Numbered from the stretch's first letter, positions 1 to 8,898 are shown. The stretch: DNA of 32,883 nucleotides from Vallitaleaceae bacterium (GCA_029935405.1 JAOZKH010000020.1:1-32883); one strand, 5' to 3'. Numbers and translations are program-made. Notes: a model not told the origin generated them from the sequence alone.

Positions 1-2
1 TT

Positions 3-233
3 TATCTTGGAGGAATTATAAGTTTAATCCTATATTCTATAATACCTATTGTAGGTACTTTTGTTGCAGGTTCAGTTGATATAATGGTCGGATATTATAG
101 TTTTGTTTTTGAAGTTTTGAAAAATTATAAATATATTTATTTAAAAAGACCGGATATAATTGATATTGGATTATATTATGGAATTTTATTAAGTGTTATT
201 TATAAATACAATAATAAAGAAGGTGTAAAATAA
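3..233 (+). CDS. comEC: C-terminal end of ComEC/Rec2 competence membrane domain (5' truncated by window edge)
   Basis: Open frame from base 3 to TAA at 231-233: YLGGIISLILYSIIPIVGTFVAGSVDIMVGYYSFVFEVLKNYKYIYLKRPDIIDIGLYYGILLSVIYKYNNKEGVK; hydrophobic with a ComEC-like '..LYYGILL..' end, directly followed by an MBL ORF and holA as in comEC-holA-rpsT loci. Confidence 0.65.
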   Translation, partial: YLGGIISLILYSIIPIVGTFVAGSVDIMVGYYSFVFEVLKNYKYIYLKRPDIIDIGLYYGILLSVIYKYNNKEGVK

Positions 234-235
234 AA

Positions 236-1210
236 TTGAAAAAAGTGCTAAAAAATAAATATCAATTATTAATATTTAGTATAATAATAATCGGTTTTAT
301 AAAGTATTCGTATGTTTATGACGATCATCAAGTTCATATATATTTTTTGGATGTAGGGCAAGGTGATAGTATCATTATATCGGATAATGATACTACATTT
401 ATTATAGACGGCGGAGGGGATAGATTTATGGATGACAACTATAATAAAGGAAAAGAGGTTTTAATACCTTTTATTAAAGAAAAAGGTATTGTTGATATAG
501 ATTGTGTATTTATAAGTCATATACATTATGATCATATAAAAGGAATACTAGAGCTTATTGGTATTATCCCAATAAAAATCATCGTTTTACCCGAACCTTA
601 TAAGGAATTATTAACGATGGAAAAAGAAAATAATTCTACATATGATAATTATTTTATGGTAGGTGATGAATATGAATTATTAGATCAGTTAATCGAAAAA
701 TGTAATATTGAAAAAATACCAATTAAATTTATGAATAATGAAGATATTATAAAAAGCGATAGAGTAACAATGACTTGTGTATATCCTATGGATAAAGCTG
801 TATATAAAGAGAATGAAAATCAAAATTCTATGGTATTAAAGGTAGATGTTTATGACTTTAGTTGTCTATTAACTGGTGATATTGAAGTTGAAGCCGAAAA
901 ATGGTTGGTCGAAAATAATAATTTAATCAAAGATATTAATATTTTAAAAGTTCCGCATCATGGTTCGAATTCATCTTCAACTGAAGAATTTATCAATCAT
1001 GTAAATCCAAATAAAGGGATTATTACAGTTGGTGAGAATTTTTTTGGTCATCCAAGTGATATCATTAAGTTGCGTTATAAAAACTTTCAAATACCACTTT
1101 ATACTACAAAAAATTGTGGTATGATAGAAGTGATTATAAATAGAGATGGATACATGATGAAATCTTTTAAAGGGGAATTAATAGATGAAACAATTAAAAG
1201 AACAAATTAA
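236..1210 (+). CDS. ComEC-type metallo-beta-lactamase domain protein (separate ORF, TTG start, N-terminal TM)
   Basis: FLDVGQGDSI, SHIHYDHIKG metal motif, LTGDIE, VPHHGSNSS; TTG start with GAAGGTG about 10 nt upstream. Confidence 0.85.
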   Translation: MKKVLKNKYQLLIFSIIIIGFIKYSYVYDDHQVHIYFLDVGQGDSIIISDNDTTFIIDGGGDRFMDDNYNKGKEVLIPFIKEKGIVDIDCVFISHIHYDHIKGILELIGIIPIKIIVLPEPYKELLTMEKENNSTYDNYFMVGDEYELLDQLIEKCNIEKIPIKFMNNEDIIKSDRVTMTCVYPMDKAVYKENENQNSMVLKVDVYDFSCLLTGDIEVEAEKWLVENNNLIKDINILKVPHHGSNSSSTEEFINHVNPNKGIITVGENFFGHPSDIIKLRYKNFQIPLYTTKNCGMIEVIINRDGYMMKSFKGELIDETIKRTN

Positions 1211-2177
1211 AAATAAAACTTTTTCTAATATATATTTATTTTCAGGTGAGGAAAAGTATTTAATAGAAATTTATCAAAAACGTATTGTTGATTCGATTTT
1301 CAAAGGACAAGATCAAATGATGAACTGCGACCAGTTTGATCAAAATAATAAAGATGTTGATAAAATTGAATTAAGTTTAGAAACGCTTCCTTTTTTTGCA
1401 GATAAAAGAGTTGTATTGCTTAAAAATTTAGATTTATTTAATGCTAAAAACAAACAAAGTAATGAAAGAATCACAGATAGTCTTAAGAAAGTAAGCGATA
1501 CAACAGTTTGCATCATTATTGAGGATAAAATTGATAAAAGAAACAAATTGTACAAATTTATTAAAAGTAAAGACGGATTTTATGAATTTGGATTTCAATC
1601 TGAAAAAGAATTAATACAATATGTGGCTAGAGAATTAAATAGAGTCAATATGAAGATAAGTACGGTAGATGTTAAGTACTTTATAGATACAGTTGGATAT
1701 GAACTTAGATCAATTATTAATGAAATAAGTAAACTTATTGATTATGTAGGTGAGAATACAATTGTAACAAAAACAGATATTAATGACGTGTGTACTAAAC
1801 ATTTAGAGTCGAAAATTTTTGAATTAGTTGATGCTGTCGGATTAAAGGAAAGAGAAAGAGCGCTATTATTATATCAAGATATGTTAGCTCTAAAGGAACC
1901 AGCTCTAAAAATTCTATTTATGATATCAAGACAATTCACATTAATTTTTCAAGGTAAATTATTACATAAAAAAAGAATATTAAATAATCAAATAGCCAAG
2001 GAACTTAAAATTCCTGAATTTGTTGTTAGAAAAGTGCTAAGTCAAGGAAATCAGTTTTCACTTGATGCAATTAAGGAAATGATAAAAGAATTGGTTGACC
2101 TTGAATATAGTTTTAAAAATGGGAGAATCAACCTAGAAACAGGCATTGAACTTATGATTCTTAAATTATCTAAGTAA
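1185..2177 (+). CDS. holA: DNA polymerase III subunit delta
   Basis: N-terminal NIYLFSGEEKYLIEIYQKRI typical of HolA; position between comEC and rpsT. Confidence 0.88.
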   Translation: MKQLKEQIKNKTFSNIYLFSGEEKYLIEIYQKRIVDSIFKGQDQMMNCDQFDQNNKDVDKIELSLETLPFFADKRVVLLKNLDLFNAKNKQSNERITDSLKKVSDTTVCIIIEDKIDKRNKLYKFIKSKDGFYEFGFQSEKELIQYVARELNRVNMKISTVDVKYFIDTVGYELRSIINEISKLIDYVGENTIVTKTDINDVCTKHLESKIFELVDAVGLKERERALLLYQDMLALKEPALKILFMISRQFTLIFQGKLLHKKRILNNQIAKELKIPEFVVRKVLSQGNQFSLDAIKEMIKELVDLEYSFKNGRINLETGIELMILKLSK

Positions 2178-2194
2178 TTGTTTTGTTGCAAAAA

Positions 2195-2216
2195 AAGAGA
2201 GTCCTTAGACTCTCTT
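2195..2216 (-). terminator. Rho-independent terminator of rpsT (may also serve holA)
   Basis: Perfect 9-bp stem AAGAGAGTC-CTTA-GACTCTCTT; A-run on the + strand gives a U-tail for minus-strand transcripts. Confidence 0.85.
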
Positions 2217-2226
2217 CGTAAGTTCA

Positions 2227-2487
2227 TTACATTTTATTAACTGCTTTAGATAATCTAGAAATCTTTCTAGAAGCAGTATTTTTGTGGAAAATACCTTTTG
2301 ACTGAGCAGCTGCGATTGCAATATTAGCGTTTGCTAATTCTGTGCTTGCAACTTCTTTCTCATTTGCTTCGATTGCTGCGATAACTTTCTTAACTGAAGT
2401 TTTAACGCCTGACTTGATGCTTTTATTTCTAGCAGCTTTAGTAGCGTTTACTTTGATTCTTTTCTTAGCTGATTTAATGTTTGCCAT
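2227..2487 (-). CDS. rpsT: 30S ribosomal protein S20
   Basis: MANIKSAKKRIKVNATKAARNKSIKS...; GGAGGTGA RBS. Confidence 0.96.
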   Translation of the reverse strand: MANIKSAKKRIKVNATKAARNKSIKSGVKTSVKKVIAAIEANEKEVASTELANANIAIAAAQSKGIFHKNTASRKISRLSKAVNKM

Positions 2488-2492
2488 TTAAT

Positions 2493-2604
2493 TCACCTCC
2501 ATAATCGAATTTGTTATATTACTACGCAAATAGAGGGTGAGCATAGTAAGTATAAACGTAAGTTCAAGTGGGGTTGTTCTTACGTTGAAATCGTTTCTAC
2601 ATAC
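2493..2604 (-). promoter_or_regulatory. Structured rpsT 5' leader (two hairpins; possible loop-SD interaction)
   Basis: Hairpin 1: 2579-2586/2555-2562 (AACGTAAG/CTTACGTT). Hairpin 2: 2541-2549/2519-2527 (TTACTATGC/GCGTAGTAA). Loop TCACCCTC complementary to SD GGTGA at 2493-2497. Confidence 0.5.
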
Positions 2605-2610
2605 CTAAGT

Positions 2611-2639
2611 AGTATAAGAGAATAATCTATATATGTCAA
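2611..2639 (-). promoter_or_regulatory. SigA-type promoter for rpsT
   Basis: On the minus strand TTGACA (2639-2634), 17-bp spacer, TATACT (2616-2611). Confidence 0.8.
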
Positions 2640-2677
2640 TGAAAATTTCCAAAAAAAATGATTTTTTATTAAGTTCA

Positions 2678-2706
2678 TTGATATGGCCTGTTCTATGTGG
2701 TAAAAT
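2678..2706 (+). promoter_or_regulatory. SigA-type promoter for the alarmone synthetase gene
   Basis: TTGATA, 17-bp spacer, TAAAAT. Confidence 0.6.
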
Positions 2707-2771
2707 ATAGTCAGAATTAAGGTAAAACTTAATATAAGATGATAAAATATCGTCAAATGAGGAGAATGGTA

Positions 2772-3578
2772 ATGCAAACACATATGTGGCGCGAAATATT
2801 AATTCCTTACGAACAAGCGGTTAAGGAATTAGTTATTAAATTTGAGAGTATTGCTAGGGAAAATAAACGTCTTGGTAAGTATTCTCCAATAGAGTATGTG
2901 ACAGGACGAGTTAAGAAAATTTCAAGTATACTTGAAAAAGCAAAGAAAAAAGAAATAGTTTTAAGTAAAATTGAAGATGAAATTGAAGATATTGCAGGGA
3001 TTCGTATAATATGCCAGTTTGTTGAAGATATAGATAGAGTAGTTGAATTGATAAGAGCTAGAGGCGATATGCAAATTAAATATGAGAAGGACTATATTCA
3101 AAACACTAAACAATCTGGATATAGAAGTTATCATTTAATAGTGTACTATTGTGTACATACAGCTCTTGGTGAGAAGAAGGTACAAGCGGAAATTCAAATT
3201 CGTACATTGGCTATGAACTTTTGGGCTACAATTGAACATTCTTTATTATATAAGTATGGTCATAATATTCCATCTTCGATTCGTAAAAGGCTTGTTAAGT
3301 CTGCAGAAGCAGCACATATGTTGGATCAAGAGATGAGTAAAATAAGAGGCGAAATAATGGATGCTCAAGATTCTTTTCAATATAAATCCAACATTATAGC
3401 TGACATATTAAATAATATTCAAAATATTAAAAACGCGTCTGAACATAGTCTTGAAGCTGAGCAAATTCAAGAAGAATTTTATAGGTTATGGGAAGATGGT
3501 AATATTGAAAAGTTAGTTGCTTTTAATAAACGTTTAGATATTATTGCGGAGAACCATAAGGCACAAAGCCTTCAATAA
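2772..3578 (+). CDS. Small alarmone synthetase (RelA/SpoT synthetase-domain, YjbM/RelQ-like GTP pyrophosphokinase)
   Basis: GIRIICQF, YRSYHLIVYY, AEIQIRTLAMNFWATIEHSLLYKY; no HD or TGS domain. Start moved from 2739 to the ATG at 2772 with GAGGAG upstream. Confidence 0.85.
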   Translation: MQTHMWREILIPYEQAVKELVIKFESIARENKRLGKYSPIEYVTGRVKKISSILEKAKKKEIVLSKIEDEIEDIAGIRIICQFVEDIDRVVELIRARGDMQIKYEKDYIQNTKQSGYRSYHLIVYYCVHTALGEKKVQAEIQIRTLAMNFWATIEHSLLYKYGHNIPSSIRKRLVKSAEAAHMLDQEMSKIRGEIMDAQDSFQYKSNIIADILNNIQNIKNASEHSLEAEQIQEEFYRLWEDGNIEKLVAFNKRLDIIAENHKAQSLQ

Positions 3579-3582
3579 AAAG

Positions 3583-3612
3583 AAAGACCAGTAGCATTGC
3601 TATTGGTCTTTT
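3583..3612 (+). terminator. Terminator-like hairpin after alarmone synthetase gene
   Basis: AAAGACCAGTAGC-ATTG-CTATTGGTCTTT, 13-bp stem with one G-T pair. Confidence 0.65.
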
Positions 3613-3634
3613 CAATAGTTATAGAAAGAGTGCT

Positions 3635-4387
3635 ATGATCAAAATAAGAATTGACAAATATTTAAGTAACCAAGGAATTGGTACTCGTACAGAAGTAAAA
3701 AAACTAATTAAGTTGGGAAAAGTAGCTAATAATGGAAATGTAGTCAAAGATCAAGGGATTAAAGTTGATATAGATACTGATTTGGTGACAGTTTCAGGAA
3801 AACAAGTTAGCTATGATAAATATATTTATATAATGTTAAATAAACCTAAAGGCGTAATTAGTGCAACGGAAGACAAAAAGGAACAAACAGTCATCGATAT
3901 TATCAATCATCCTTTAAAATTAAAGATATTTCCTGTGGGAAGATTAGATAAAGATACAACAGGGTTACTACTACTTACAAATGATGGTGCCCTTGCACAT
4001 AGCTTGTTATCTCCAAAAAAACATGTAGATAAAAATTATACGGCACTAATAGATGGAATTATATCTAATGAAACAATAGACTTCTTTGAAAAAGGAGTTA
4101 TACTTGAAGATGGATATAAAACCATGCCTGCTAAACTTATAATCCAAAAGGATAATAAATTTATTAATAGTATTAAAAGAAAAGAAACTATAAGTTATAC
4201 ACAAGCTTCAATTACTATTAAAGAAGGTAAGTTTCATCAAGTGAAACGTATGTTTGAAAGTGTTAATATGAAAGTGATTGAACTAAATAGAGATAGAATG
4301 GGGACATTAAAACTTGACAATCAACTAAAATTAGGTGATTATAGAGAACTGACAAAAGAAGAGATAAGAAAACTTAAATTAACATAG
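3635..4387 (+). CDS. RsuA/RluB-family pseudouridine synthase
   Basis: N-terminal S4 domain (RIDKYLSNQGIGTRTEVKKLI), GRLDKDTTGLLLLTNDG motif. Confidence 0.88.
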   Translation: MIKIRIDKYLSNQGIGTRTEVKKLIKLGKVANNGNVVKDQGIKVDIDTDLVTVSGKQVSYDKYIYIMLNKPKGVISATEDKKEQTVIDIINHPLKLKIFPVGRLDKDTTGLLLLTNDGALAHSLLSPKKHVDKNYTALIDGIISNETIDFFEKGVILEDGYKTMPAKLIIQKDNKFINSIKRKETISYTQASITIKEGKFHQVKRMFESVNMKVIELNRDRMGTLKLDNQLKLGDYRELTKEEIRKLKLT

Positions 4388-4480
4388 TGATTCACAAAGC
4401 AATACAGTGATTTACAAAATAACATAGTGATTCACAAAGTAACACAACAATCCATAATGTAACATAGTAATGAAAGAGGT
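4381..4480 (+). repeat. Five tandem degenerate 20-bp repeats
   Basis: AACATAGTGATTCACAAAGC / AATACAGTGATTTACAAAAT / AACATAGTGATTCACAAAGT / AACACAACAATCCATAATGT / AACATAGTAATGAAAGAGGT; exact 20-bp period. Confidence 0.85.
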
Positions 4481-4485
4481 AAGAT

Positions 4486-5154
4486 ATGTTTAAGAATATA
4501 AAAGCTGCAATTTTTGATATGGATGGTACATTAATTGATTCAATGTGGCTATGGAAAACTATTGATGTGGATTATTTAAGTAAACATAAGGTTGAATTAC
4601 CAGAGGATTTACAAAAATGTATTGAAGGAATGAGCTTTTCTGAAACAGCTACTTATTTTAAAAATAGATTTAATATTGATGATGATGTAGAATCAATAAA
4701 AACTGAATGGAATGAAATGGCCTATGATTATTATATTAATAAAGTACCTCTAAAAGATTATACAATGATATTATTAAATTCTTTAAAGACTAAGGGTATA
4801 AAAATAGGTATTGGTACAAGTAATTCTAGAGAACTAGTTAATATTATAATTAAAAAATTTTCCTTAGAAGGAATAGTAGATACTATTAGAACTTCGTGTG
4901 AAGTTGAAAAAGGCAAACCTCATCCTGGAATATTTTTAAAGGTTGCAGAAGATTTAGGTGTTCATCCTTCTGAATGTGTTGTTTTTGAAGATGTACCTAA
5001 TGGAATTCTAGCAGCTAATAGTGCAGGTATGAAATCAGTTGCAGTTTTTGATAAATTTTCTATTGATATGGATGATGAAAAAAGAAAGTTAGCAGATTAC
5101 TATATAGATTCGTTTGAAGAGGCAGTGATATATCTGTTGGAAGGAATAAAATAA
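4486..5154 (+). CDS. HAD superfamily hydrolase (beta-phosphoglucomutase-like phosphatase)
   Basis: AIFDMDGTLIDSMWLW, GTSNSR, VFEDVPNGILAANSAGM. Confidence 0.87.
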   Translation: MFKNIKAAIFDMDGTLIDSMWLWKTIDVDYLSKHKVELPEDLQKCIEGMSFSETATYFKNRFNIDDDVESIKTEWNEMAYDYYINKVPLKDYTMILLNSLKTKGIKIGIGTSNSRELVNIIIKKFSLEGIVDTIRTSCEVEKGKPHPGIFLKVAEDLGVHPSECVVFEDVPNGILAANSAGMKSVAVFDKFSIDMDDEKRKLADYYIDSFEEAVIYLLEGIK

Positions 5155-7070
5155 TGAAAGAATTTTTACCAATTAGTAAACAAGATATGATAAGTAGAGG
5201 ATGGGATGAACTTGACTTTATAATTGTTTCAGGTGATGCATATATAGATCACCCTTCCTTTGGCGTTGCAATCATCTCTAGATTATTAGAAGCGAATGGT
5301 TATAAAGTCGGTATTATTGCCCAACCTAATTGGAAAGATAAAAATTCCGTAACAATTTTTGGTAAACCAAGATTAGGATTCATGGTTACTGGAGGTAATA
5401 TTGATTCCATGGTTAATCATTATTCAGTTGCCAAAAAACGTCGTGATAAAGATGCATATTCACCAGGTGGCGAAATAGGTTTGCGTCCAGATAGAGCAAC
5501 AAGTGTTTATGGAAATCTTATAAGACAAACATATAAAGATTCGGTTATTATTCTTGGTGGAATAGAAGCTAGTTTAAGAAGACTTGCTCATTATGACTAT
5601 TGGGATAATAAAATAAAAAGAAGTTTACTTCTTGATTCGTCGGCAGATTTACTTGTATATGGTATGGCAGAAAAAGCTATTATTGCTGTTGCTGACAGCC
5701 TTAATAATGGCATACCCATTGAAGAGTTAACCTATATAAAAGGAACTGTATTTAAATCAAAAACAAATGATATTAATAAAGCGATTATATTGCCATCTTT
5801 TTCTGGAATCAAAAAAGAAAAAAACCTTTATGCAGAAAGCTTCCTGACTCAAACAAAAGAAACGCACTTTGCAAAAGGTAAAGTATTAATAGAAGAGTAT
5901 AGCAAAAATCAATTTATTGTTCAAAATCCACCAATGCCACCTATTACTCAAGATGAGTTTGATTATTATTACGGATTTGATTATATGCGAGAGGTTCATC
6001 CTGTTTACACAAAAAAAGTACCAGCAATTGAAGAGGTAAAGTTTAGTGTTATTAGCAATAGAGGCTGTTTTGGAAACTGTAATTTTTGTGCTTTGACATT
6101 TCATCAAGGAAGAATTATTCAATCAAGAAGTCATGAGTCTATAGTGTCTGAAGCAAAGAAAATCACGGAAGAAAAAGACTTTAAAGGATATATTCATGAT
6201 GTTGGTGGTCCGACAGCAAACTTTAGAAAACCCTCATGTAGTAAACAAATCAAACATGGGGTATGTAAGAATAAAGACTGTTTGGGAGTTAATCCTTGTA
6301 GTGAACTTGAAGTGGATCATAGTGACTATTTAGAATTATTAAAAAAGTTAAGATCATTACCAAATATCAAAAAAGTTTTTGTAAGATCAGGTATTAGATT
6401 TGACTACCTTATGTATGATAAAAATGATGAATTTTTCAAAGAATTAGTTAAAAATCATATAAGCGGTCAACTCAAAGTTGCGCCGGAACATGTAAGTAAT
6501 AGAGTTCTTGAATATATGGGGAAGCCATATAAAAATATATATAATAGTTTTGTTACAAAGTATAAAAGACTAAATCAAAAATACAATATGAATCAGTTTA
6601 TTGTTCCATATCTTATGTCATCGCACCCAGGATCATCTTTAGATGATGCCATTGAATTAGCTGAGTTTTTAAGAGATGAAAAAATAACTCCTCAACAGGT
6701 TCAGGACTTTTACCCGACACCGAGTACTATTTCAACAGTTATGTATTACACAGAGCTTGATCCAAAAACTATGAAGCCTCTATATGTTGCGAAAAATCCA
6801 CATGAAAAGGCAATGCAAAGAGGATTGATACAATATAAAAATCCTAGGAATTATAGACTTGTGCGAGAGGCACTAATTATTGCAGATCGTGAAGATCTTA
6901 TTGGGTTTGACAAAAAATGTTTGATTAGACCAGGGAGAGAAAGTTTTAATAATACTAATAAATCAGAAGGATTGAAAAGTTATAGTAATAAAAAAATTAA
7001 TAACGGTGCCAAAAAGAAAGGTGTCAAAAAGAAAAAAACAATTAGAAATGTTCATAAGAAGAAAAAATAG
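5154..7070 (+). CDS. YgiQ family radical SAM protein
   Basis: CFGNCNFCALTFHQGR radical SAM CxxxCxxC cluster, LKVAPEHVS, QVQDFYPTPST; lysine-rich C-terminus. Confidence 0.9.
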   Translation: MKEFLPISKQDMISRGWDELDFIIVSGDAYIDHPSFGVAIISRLLEANGYKVGIIAQPNWKDKNSVTIFGKPRLGFMVTGGNIDSMVNHYSVAKKRRDKDAYSPGGEIGLRPDRATSVYGNLIRQTYKDSVIILGGIEASLRRLAHYDYWDNKIKRSLLLDSSADLLVYGMAEKAIIAVADSLNNGIPIEELTYIKGTVFKSKTNDINKAIILPSFSGIKKEKNLYAESFLTQTKETHFAKGKVLIEEYSKNQFIVQNPPMPPITQDEFDYYYGFDYMREVHPVYTKKVPAIEEVKFSVISNRGCFGNCNFCALTFHQGRIIQSRSHESIVSEAKKITEEKDFKGYIHDVGGPTANFRKPSCSKQIKHGVCKNKDCLGVNPCSELEVDHSDYLELLKKLRSLPNIKKVFVRSGIRFDYLMYDKNDEFFKELVKNHISGQLKVAPEHVSNRVLEYMGKPYKNIYNSFVTKYKRLNQKYNMNQFIVPYLMSSHPGSSLDDAIELAEFLRDEKITPQQVQDFYPTPSTISTVMYYTELDPKTMKPLYVAKNPHEKAMQRGLIQYKNPRNYRLVREALIIADREDLIGFDKKCLIRPGRESFNNTNKSEGLKSYSNKKINNGAKKKGVKKKKTIRNVHKKKK

Positions 7071-7076
7071 TATTCA

Positions 7077-7105
7077 TTGACTAGGTAGGACTGCTCATGT
7101 ATAAT
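7077..7105 (+). promoter_or_regulatory. SigA-type promoter for yicC-gmk-rpoZ
   Basis: TTGACT, 17-bp spacer, TATAAT. Confidence 0.75.
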
Positions 7106-7136
7106 ACATTAAGAACTATAAGAAGAGAGGTTAGTT

Positions 7137-8015
7137 ATGATTAGAAGTATGACTGGATTTGGCCGTGGAGATTGTGTTATTAATGACCGTTCCATGACTA
7201 TCGAAATAAAATCAGTAAACCACAGATATTGTGACATTAATATTAGAATGCCTAGAAAACTTTTTTTTCTTGAAAATAAATTAAAAGGTATGATTAAGAA
7301 AGAACTTATTCGTGGTAAGATTGATGTATTTATAAATTATCAAGATAGTAGTGAAAAATCAAACAGTATTGTTTATAATGAAAATCTCGCAGCTCAATAT
7401 ATAGAACAGTTCAAAAACATGGCTAATACATTTGAAATAAGTAATGATATAAAGGTATCATCATTATCTAGATATCCGGAAGTTTTAAAGCTTGAAGAAC
7501 AAGATGATGATGAAGATGCTTTACAAAAACTAGTAATAAATACAATCAAAGAAGCAATTATTAATATTAGCGACACAAGATATAAAGAAGGACAAGCACT
7601 AAAAGTTGACCTTAAAAATAAATTAGACGAAATGCTTACATATGCAAATATCCTTAAAGAAATTTCCCCAGCAGTAATTGAAGAATATAGAGTTAAACTA
7701 GATCAAAGAATCGGTGAAATTATGGATAAAGCTTTAGTGGATAAAGATAGACTTGCTCTTGAGGTTGCTGTTTTTGCAGATAAAAGTTGTGTGGATGAAG
7801 AGATTGTTAGACTTGAAAGCCATATCATTCAAATGAAAGATACATTAGATTCTAATGATGCAGTCGGTAGAAAGCTTGATTTTATAGCACAAGAAATGAA
7901 TAGAGAAGCAAATACGATTTTGAGCAAGGCAAATAATTTAGATGTTTCTAATCAAGGAATAGAACTTAAAACATTAATTGAAAAAGTCAGAGAACAAATA
8001 CAAAACATCGAGTAA
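7137..8015 (+). CDS. yicC: YicC family endoribonuclease
   Basis: MIRSMTGFGRGD... and C-terminal GRKLDFIAQEMNREANTILSKANN. Confidence 0.93.
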   Translation: MIRSMTGFGRGDCVINDRSMTIEIKSVNHRYCDINIRMPRKLFFLENKLKGMIKKELIRGKIDVFINYQDSSEKSNSIVYNENLAAQYIEQFKNMANTFEISNDIKVSSLSRYPEVLKLEEQDDDEDALQKLVINTIKEAIINISDTRYKEGQALKVDLKNKLDEMLTYANILKEISPAVIEEYRVKLDQRIGEIMDKALVDKDRLALEVAVFADKSCVDEEIVRLESHIIQMKDTLDSNDAVGRKLDFIAQEMNREANTILSKANNLDVSNQGIELKTLIEKVREQIQNIE

Positions 8016-8031
8016 AGAAAGGTTTTAGGCG

Positions 8032-8655
8032 ATGAATAAAGGTTTGCTTTTTATAATATCTGGCTTTTCCGGGGCAGGTAAAGGTACAATTGTAGAAGCA
8101 TTTTTAGAACGTAATCTAGATGTTAAGCTATCAATATCTGCAACTACTAGAGAGTGTCGAGAATGTGAAATAGAGGGTGTTCACTATAATTATATTTCAA
8201 GGGAGTCTTTTGAAAATATGATTAAGAATGGTGATATGTTTGAGTATGCTACTTATGTTGGTAATTATTATGGAACTCCAAAAAGTTTTGTTATGAAAGA
8301 ACTTGAAAAAGGCAACGATGTAATCTTAGAAATAGAAATGCAAGGAGCACTTCAAGTTAAAGAAATGTATGATGATGCAATAATGATTTTTGTTGTACCA
8401 CCTCATGCTAAGGACTTAAAAGATAGATTGCTTAATCGTGGCACGGAAGGAATAGATATTATAAACAATAGGTTAAAACGATCATATGAAGAAACTGAAC
8501 TTATGCTTAATTATGATTATTTGCTTGTTAATGACCAATTAGATGATGCAATAAAATCTCTAGAGGGCATAAGATGTGCAGAAAAAATTAAATACAAAAG
8601 ATTTTTATATCTAAAAGATAAATTCAAGGAAGAACTTAAGGAAATTATTGACTAA
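8032..8655 (+). CDS. gmk: Guanylate kinase
   Basis: P-loop SGFSGAGKGTI, SATTRECRECEIEGVHYNYIS, EIEMQGALQVK. Confidence 0.93.
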   Translation: MNKGLLFIISGFSGAGKGTIVEAFLERNLDVKLSISATTRECRECEIEGVHYNYISRESFENMIKNGDMFEYATYVGNYYGTPKSFVMKELEKGNDVILEIEMQGALQVKEMYDDAIMIFVVPPHAKDLKDRLLNRGTEGIDIINNRLKRSYEETELMLNYDYLLVNDQLDDAIKSLEGIRCAEKIKYKRFLYLKDKFKEELKEIID

Positions 8656-8679
8656 ACAGTTTTTTGAAAGGAGTTTTAT

Positions 8680-8898
8680 ATGTTACATCCATCATATTCA
8701 GATTTAATGGGAATCATCAATGACAGAAGCGGGGAAAATACTGATAAAGTTGAAAGCCGTTATTCAGTTATAATTGCTACTTCAAAAAGAGCTAGACAAT
8801 TAATTGAAGGTGACGAGCCTTTGACTGAAACAACTACCCCTAAAGCATTATCAATTGCAGTAGAAGAATTATACGAAGGTAAAATTGATATTGAATAG
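8680..8898 (+). CDS. rpoZ: DNA-directed RNA polymerase subunit omega
   Basis: MLHPSYSDLMGII...SRYSVIIATSKRARQL...KALSIAVEELYEGKI; downstream of gmk. Confidence 0.92.
   Translation: MLHPSYSDLMGIINDRSGENTDKVESRYSVIIATSKRARQLIEGDEPLTETTTPKALSIAVEELYEGKIDIE

Noticed and set aside
6960-7070. Lysine-rich tail of the YgiQ-family protein (KKKGVKKKKTIRNVHKKKK) as a special RNA-binding extension
   Set aside because: Basic C-terminal tails seem ordinary for this family; nothing distinctive enough to report.
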